Shown: positions 7,860 through 10,701 of the stretch, piece after piece
How positions within the stretch are numbered: position 1 is the first letter of the stretch
How the letters are laid out: each line of letters begins with the position of its first letter
Source of the DNA: Anaerolineaceae bacterium
GTDB taxonomy: Bacteria > Chloroflexota > Anaerolineae > Anaerolineales > Anaerolineaceae
Reading direction: 5' to 3'
Assembly (NCBI GenBank): GCA_003446605.1
Contig: DMDF01000123.1
Span: forward strand, 1 to 10,701
Length of the DNA: 10,701 nucleotides
The notes under the pieces: model-generated
What the model saw: only the letters and a program-made list of their open reading frames with translations
Database searches by the model: none
Told to the model about the DNA's origin: nothing
Program-made: the position numbers and the translations under genes

Positions 7860-9055
7860 ATAGAAAAAAATATTTCATGATTGACAGTTGATCTATTGGA
7901 ATATTTTGTAAATATTTCGCACTTGTTATAGCTGTGGATTGGAGCAAGACCATAAAAAGGGTAATGATAAAATAGAAACTTGCAAATGGAAAACAGAACA
8001 ATGAAACCTCATTTTCAATGCCCACTTGATCGGCAAAAAACTAACCGTTTATTTTATACAGCATTAGTTTTTGCGAGTTTATTCTTATCTATTGCGTTAG
8101 CAGTCTATGTTTATCGTGGTTTCTACTCTCGTTATTGGGCAGATGATTATTGTCACAGCGCCACACTTCAAGAATATGGGATTGCTCGTGGAGTGCTGAA
8201 TTCGTACAATAATTGGTCCAATCGATTTTCAGCGATTTTTTTTGTTGGTATTAGTGAATTGTTTGGCGATAAAGCAATTTCATTTTTACCAGGTTTAGTC
8301 ATTGCTCTTACTGTATTGATTTATGCGTATTTATTTCATCTGCTTTTTCTGCTGAAAAAATGTAAAGTAAATTTTCTTGTATCCTTCCTTATTAGCCAAA
8401 TTTTTACGTTTTTTTTGTTGCTCATGTCTCCAAATTTATTTCAAAGTATTTATTGGCGGGCTGGGATGATTAGTTACTTTGCTCCACTCATCTTTTTGGG
8501 ATTGGCGTTTGTAATTTTGTGTGTGGATTTAACATATGGGATTAAAAAGTATAAATATGTTATATTTTTTCTCTTATCATTTGTTATGGGTGGTTTTTCT
8601 GAGACTTTTACTGTATTCCAAATTGGAATTTGGTGTATTTTGTGGATCACAACATTGATTTTTGTAAAAGGTCAGAACAAAGATAAACTTAAAAAAGATT
8701 TTATTCCCTTAATTTTGGGTGCATTGTTATCCTTGGTAATTGTATTAATGGCGCCCGGTAATTTTGTAAGATTAAACCAAGCTCATACTGAACTTAAATT
8801 TACTAATTTGATACCATTGTCGTTAAAATATGGCTGGGATTTTGTTTATGATTCGATAAAAAGCTTTCCTGTACCGAATTTTTTACTTTTTGCTCAAATG
8901 TCTATTATTGGGTATCATACAGTACAAGATTCTTCAAAATTCTTTCAATCAAAAAATACGGCAAGAAACTTTTTTATTTTTTTGTTTTTGTTTTCATATA
9001 TTTTAATTGTTTGTGTCGCTGCCCCCTCTGTTTTTACAATGCAGACTTACCCTGA
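7860..9055. other. AT-rich compositional island ending inside a gene
   Basis: By hand count, 7861-9060 is about 31% GC (376 of 1200 bases), while 9061-9420 is about 51% (182 of 360). The left edge is near the stop of the GT39-like gene, and the right edge falls in the middle of the following reading frame, near its TYPEERAW segment. Codons inside are dominated by TTT, ATT, TTA and AAA. The GT39-like neighbour is equally membrane-rich yet near 50% GC, so hydrophobic coding alone does not explain it. Recent acquisition or recombination is the simplest explanation. Confidence 0.75.
7881..7916 (+). promoter_or_regulatory. Possible promoter with overlapping AT palindrome
   Basis: TTGACA at 7881-7886 is a perfect -35 consensus. 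TATTTT at 7902-7907 is a possible -10 with a short 15-base spacer. The -10 lies inside a perfect inverted repeat, AATATTT-TGT-AAATATT (7900-7916), placed as an operator would be. It is in the only sizeable gap (152 bp) of the gene run, before the AT-rich membrane-protein gene. In such AT-rich DNA a chance match is quite possible, so confidence is low. Confidence 0.3.
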
Positions 9056-9455
9056 AGAACGCGCCTGGATGCTGGGACGTTTCGTTACGGTTCTCACAAT
9101 TATCGTGACTGGTTTCAGCGCTGGAATTCTCAGTCATCGCTGGATGGATCGCGTTGTGGATACCTGCCTGATATCCATTATTATTTTGCTACTATTGAGC
9201 ATCTATCCCCTTAAAGGGGCTTGGGCTGAATGGCAACAACTGCCGCAGTGGCAGGCGATTGCCCAAGCCTGGGATGAACGCCATGCTGATATTCTGAAAA
9301 AAACTGCATCGGGAGAAACTTCTTTGATCGTGCCTGCTTTTGATTCCATTGGCTCAGTGGCTGAACTGACCGCTGACCCACATTACTGGGTAAATGTGTG
9401 CGCGGCTGAGTATTATGGGCTTGAGGAGATTACTGCTTTGGAAGTGCTGCCTTGA
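7986..9455 (+). CDS. Polytopic DUF6056-like membrane protein, mosaic composition
   Basis: A 489-residue protein with about ten or more hydrophobic segments. It resembles the DUF6056 / GtrII-type putative glucosyltransferases. Family-like landmarks are WADDYC (51-56) in the first outer loop, NWSNRF (76-81), YWRAGMISY (156-164) and GGFSET (202-207). The acidic DD after the first membrane segment is the expected catalytic position in a GT-C enzyme. The start is uncertain: TTG at 7980, ATG at 7986 and ATG at 8001 are all in frame, and none has a strong ribosome binding site. I chose the first ATG. Roughly the first 355 codons lie in DNA of about 31% GC, and the rest returns abruptly to about 51%, so the gene looks recombinant. 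Its TGA overlaps the TTG start of the next gene. Likely role: glycan side-branch or lipid-linked sugar transfer outside the membrane. Confidence 0.72.
   Translation: MENRTMKPHFQCPLDRQKTNRLFYTALVFASLFLSIALAVYVYRGFYSRYWADDYCHSATLQEYGIARGVLNSYNNWSNRFSAIFFVGISELFGDKAISFLPGLVIALTVLIYAYLFHLLFLLKKCKVNFLVSFLISQIFTFFLLLMSPNLFQSIYWRAGMISYFAPLIFLGLAFVILCVDLTYGIKKYKYVIFFLLSFVMGGFSETFTVFQIGIWCILWITTLIFVKGQNKDKLKKDFIPLILGALLSLVIVLMAPGNFVRLNQAHTELKFTNLIPLSLKYGWDFVYDSIKSFPVPNFLLFAQMSIIGYHTVQDSSKFFQSKNTARNFFIFLFLFSYILIVCVAAPSVFTMQTYPEERAWMLGRFVTVLTIIVTGFSAGILSHRWMDRVVDTCLISIIILLLLSIYPLKGAWAEWQQLPQWQAIAQAWDERHADILKKTASGETSLIVPAFDSIGSVAELTADPHYWVNVCAAEYYGLEEITALEVLP
9440..9454 (+). promoter_or_regulatory. Ribosome binding site deciding a TTG start
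   Basis: GGAAG at 9440-9444 lies seven bases before TTG at 9452-9454. The TTG overlaps the preceding stop (TTGA). The GTG a few bases on is out of frame, no in-frame ATG exists before the conserved SIVTPSFNQ block, and the paralogue at 5376 begins the same distance before that block. Together these support TTG as the true start and coupling to the upstream gene. Confidence 0.6.
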
Positions 9456-10237
9456 GTGACTTACCGCTGGTTTCCATTGTGACACCCTCTTTCAATCAGG
9501 CATATTACCTTGAAAAGACCATTTGTTCGGTGCTGGAGCAAAATTACCCTAATCTGGAGTACATCATTGTGGATGGGGGTTCGACCGATGGCAGTGTTGA
9601 GATCATCAAGCAATACAGCGATCGCATAGCCTGGTGGGTATCCGAGCCGGATTGTGGTCAAACAGAAGCCATCAACAAAGGTTTCCAACATGCCAACGGA
9701 AAGATCTATGCCTGGTTGAATTCGGATGATACCTATCAGCCAGGAGCGATTCGGGAAGCGGTAGAATTCTTGCAGCGCAATCCCCAGGTGGTGCTGGTGT
9801 ATGGAGATGCACACTATATTGACGAAAAAGGAATGGTGATCGGCGATTTTCCAGCAGCGCAAACGGATCTGCACCGGTTGCGCCGCGGGTATGTGCACAT
9901 CCCACAACAAGCCTCCTTTTTCACTGCAGCTGGGTGGAAAGCTGTGGCACCATTGGATCAATCTTTCTATTTTGCGATGGATTATGATCTGTGGGTGCGT
10001 CTGGCACAGATAGGTCCGATTGTGTATCATCCCCGTCTCTGGGCAAATTTCAGGCTGCATCAGGATGCGAAGACCATCGCTGCTGACGAACGCTGCTGGC
10101 CTGAAATGCTGCGCGTGCATTACCGGGATGGTGGTTCCAGGGTGGCACCGATTGTGTGGAAATCATGGCTGAGAAAGATGGCTGCTCCGTATATTCGCTG
10201 GAAACGGAAAAAACTGTTCAAACAAGAAAAAGGATAA
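9452..10237 (+). CDS. GT2 family glycosyltransferase (WcaA-like paralogue)
   Basis: A 261-residue family 2 glycosyltransferase. Motifs are VSIVTPSFNQ (residues 7-16), IVDGGSTDGS (39-48), AWLNSDD (87-93) with the metal-binding aspartates, a PQQASFF acceptor-loop segment (151-157) and MDYDLWVRL (176-184) with the likely catalytic acid. It shares DRIAWWVSE and AINKG blocks with the GT2 at 5376-6329 and is about two thirds identical to it over the first 95 residues, but it lacks that protein's longer C-terminal part. The tail is strongly basic (KWKRKK-like), as in peripheral membrane GT2 enzymes. It starts with TTG overlapping the previous stop. GC content is back at the cluster average. Role: adding one sugar to the growing unit; specificity unknown. 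Confidence 0.88.
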   Translation: MSDLPLVSIVTPSFNQAYYLEKTICSVLEQNYPNLEYIIVDGGSTDGSVEIIKQYSDRIAWWVSEPDCGQTEAINKGFQHANGKIYAWLNSDDTYQPGAIREAVEFLQRNPQVVLVYGDAHYIDEKGMVIGDFPAAQTDLHRLRRGYVHIPQQASFFTAAGWKAVAPLDQSFYFAMDYDLWVRLAQIGPIVYHPRLWANFRLHQDAKTIAADERCWPEMLRVHYRDGGSRVAPIVWKSWLRKMAAPYIRWKRKKLFKQEKG

Positions 10238-10242
10238 AGAAA

Positions 10243-10560
10243 ATGCGCGATATAAATTTTTTTAGGGATATTATTTTCAAATTTCGGCTGACGGTGCTGC
10301 TAGTCTTAGATAAACGGGTTGCCATTTATGTGAAATTGATCCCATTGGCTGCTCTGATTTATTTGGTTGTGCCTTTTGACCTGATGATCGGACCGATTGA
10401 TGATGCGGCTTTGATCATGGGCGCCATGCAGCTCTTCATCTCCCTTTGCCCAGAGGAGCTGGTAGAGGAACATTCGCAAGGTCTGGAGAAGAGAAAAGAA
10501 ACTACCAAAGCTAGTTCGATAAGAATAATAGATAGCCACGCTGTCGATGAGGAGAAATGA
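10243..10560 (+). CDS. Small DUF1232-like (YkvA-type) membrane protein
   Basis: A 105-residue protein starting at ATG 10243, five bases after the GT2 stop, with AAAAGGA about nine bases upstream. A longer frame opens at 10156, but it would overlap the GT2 gene by 82 bases and has no better ribosome binding site. One clear hydrophobic stretch (about residues 28-44, KLIPLAALIYLVVPFDL) leads into GPIDDAALI (49-57). The P-x-D-L followed by P-I-D-D pattern is the hallmark of DUF1232 (YkvA-like). A second hydrophobic stretch (about 58-70) and a charged tail follow. The family has no firm biochemical role; many members are small membrane proteins found in varied contexts. Its presence at the end of the run may mean co-transcription or simply adjacency. 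Confidence 0.7.
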   Translation: MRDINFFRDIIFKFRLTVLLVLDKRVAIYVKLIPLAALIYLVVPFDLMIGPIDDAALIMGAMQLFISLCPEELVEEHSQGLEKRKETTKASSIRIIDSHAVDEEK

Positions 10561-10577
10561 TAAAAAAGCGACCTTAT

Positions 10578-10603
10578 TGAACTGAACCCCAGAAACAGGA
10601 CAC
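10578..10603. repeat. Possible IS3-family terminal inverted repeat
   Basis: TGAACTGAACCCC followed by AGAAACAGGACAC resembles the ends of IS3-family (IS150-like) elements, which commonly read TG-ACTG-CCCC-AAA-GGACA. It lies 17 bases after the last gene's stop. The element body would extend rightward past the window edge; no transposase reading frame long enough to judge is present here. The match is by recollection of family ends, so it is tentative. Confidence 0.35.
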
Positions 10604-10610
10604 AAAATAA

Positions 10611-10649
10611 AAACACCTCTCTTACAATAAATGCTAATGGGAGGTGTTT
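10611..10649 (-). terminator. Hairpin terminator facing the minus strand
   Basis: AAACACCTC (10611-10619) pairs perfectly with GAGGTGTTT (10641-10649). One T-G and one C-G pair extend the stem inward, leaving a 17-base loop. On the minus strand the stem is followed by TTTTTATTTT, a good T-tract. On the plus strand it is followed by GTTGTTG, a poor one. It therefore suits a leftward gene entering from beyond 10701, such as a transposase, and could weakly stop the plus-strand run too. Confidence 0.5.
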
Positions 10650-10701
10650 GTTGTTGCAGAACGATTTGTTTCGTTAGCATGTGTCAACATCCCAATTTTA
10701 G

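Noticed and set aside
7980..7985. TTG at 7980 as the start of the DUF6056-like gene
   Set aside because: An in-frame ATG lies two codons later, and the TTG has no better ribosome binding site. The start stays uncertain between 7986 and 8001.
9461..10120. 219-codon minus-strand open frame over the last GT2
   Set aside because: It is antisense to a strongly conserved GT2 and has no family motif; the length reflects the codon pattern of the plus-strand gene.
10156..10242. Longer N terminus for the DUF1232-like gene
   Set aside because: It would overlap the GT2 gene by 82 bases, and the added residues are the out-of-frame shadow of the GT2 basic tail. ATG 10243 has a ribosome binding site and the right spacing.
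10634..10699. Minus-strand frame open from the right edge, ending in ATTNTSH and a stop
   Set aside because: Only 21 residues are visible. It could be the end of a transposase, but it shows no recognisable motif, so I do not call a gene.
1..10701. CRISPR arrays, tRNA or rRNA genes, riboswitches
   Set aside because: No regularly spaced repeats, cloverleaf-like segments or recognisable RNA motifs were seen; coding genes fill nearly the whole window.

Overview
The window is a run of ten tightly packed plus-strand genes that build a cell-surface polysaccharide or glycan, followed by a small membrane-protein gene. No minus-strand gene is supported. Most of the DNA is about 50% GC, with ATG or occasional TTG starts, purine-rich ribosome binding sites and several 4-bp stop/start overlaps. 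The mix of GT2, GT-C and DUF6056-like proteins suggests a free-living environmental bacterium. The Chloroflexota, perhaps Anaerolineae, would fit, but that is a guess from protein style only; there is no rRNA or marker gene to confirm it.

Left part (1-5366): the 3' part of a capsule-synthesis-type transferase (its start lies outside the window), then a GT2 glycosyltransferase, an acylneuraminate-type cytidylyltransferase, a D-2-hydroxyacid (phosphoglycerate-type) dehydrogenase, a classical short-chain dehydrogenase and a DUF115/MptE-like protein. Taken together this looks like a cassette that makes and CMP-activates an acidic sugar or hydroxyacid and transfers it. The DUF115 protein carries a GNGPSL motif and a GVD motif arranged as in bacterial GT42 sialyltransferases, so it is a good candidate for the transferase. 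No NeuB-type synthase is visible, so the substrate is unknown.

Middle and right part (5376-10237): a second GT2, a polytopic GT39-like GT-C protein, a polytopic DUF6056-like protein and a third GT2 closely related to the second. The two GT-C-type membrane proteins probably transfer sugars from lipid-linked donors on the outer side of the membrane. The DUF6056-like gene is a compositional mosaic. From about 7860 to 9055 the DNA is about 31% GC by hand count; then, inside the same reading frame, it returns abruptly to about 51%. A TTGACA box and a perfect AT palindrome lie in the 152-bp gap before it.

Right end (10243-10701): a 105-residue DUF1232-like protein ends the run. It is followed by a motif resembling the end of an IS3-family insertion sequence, and a hairpin whose T-tract faces the minus strand. 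This suggests that a mobile element with a leftward transposase begins at the window edge.
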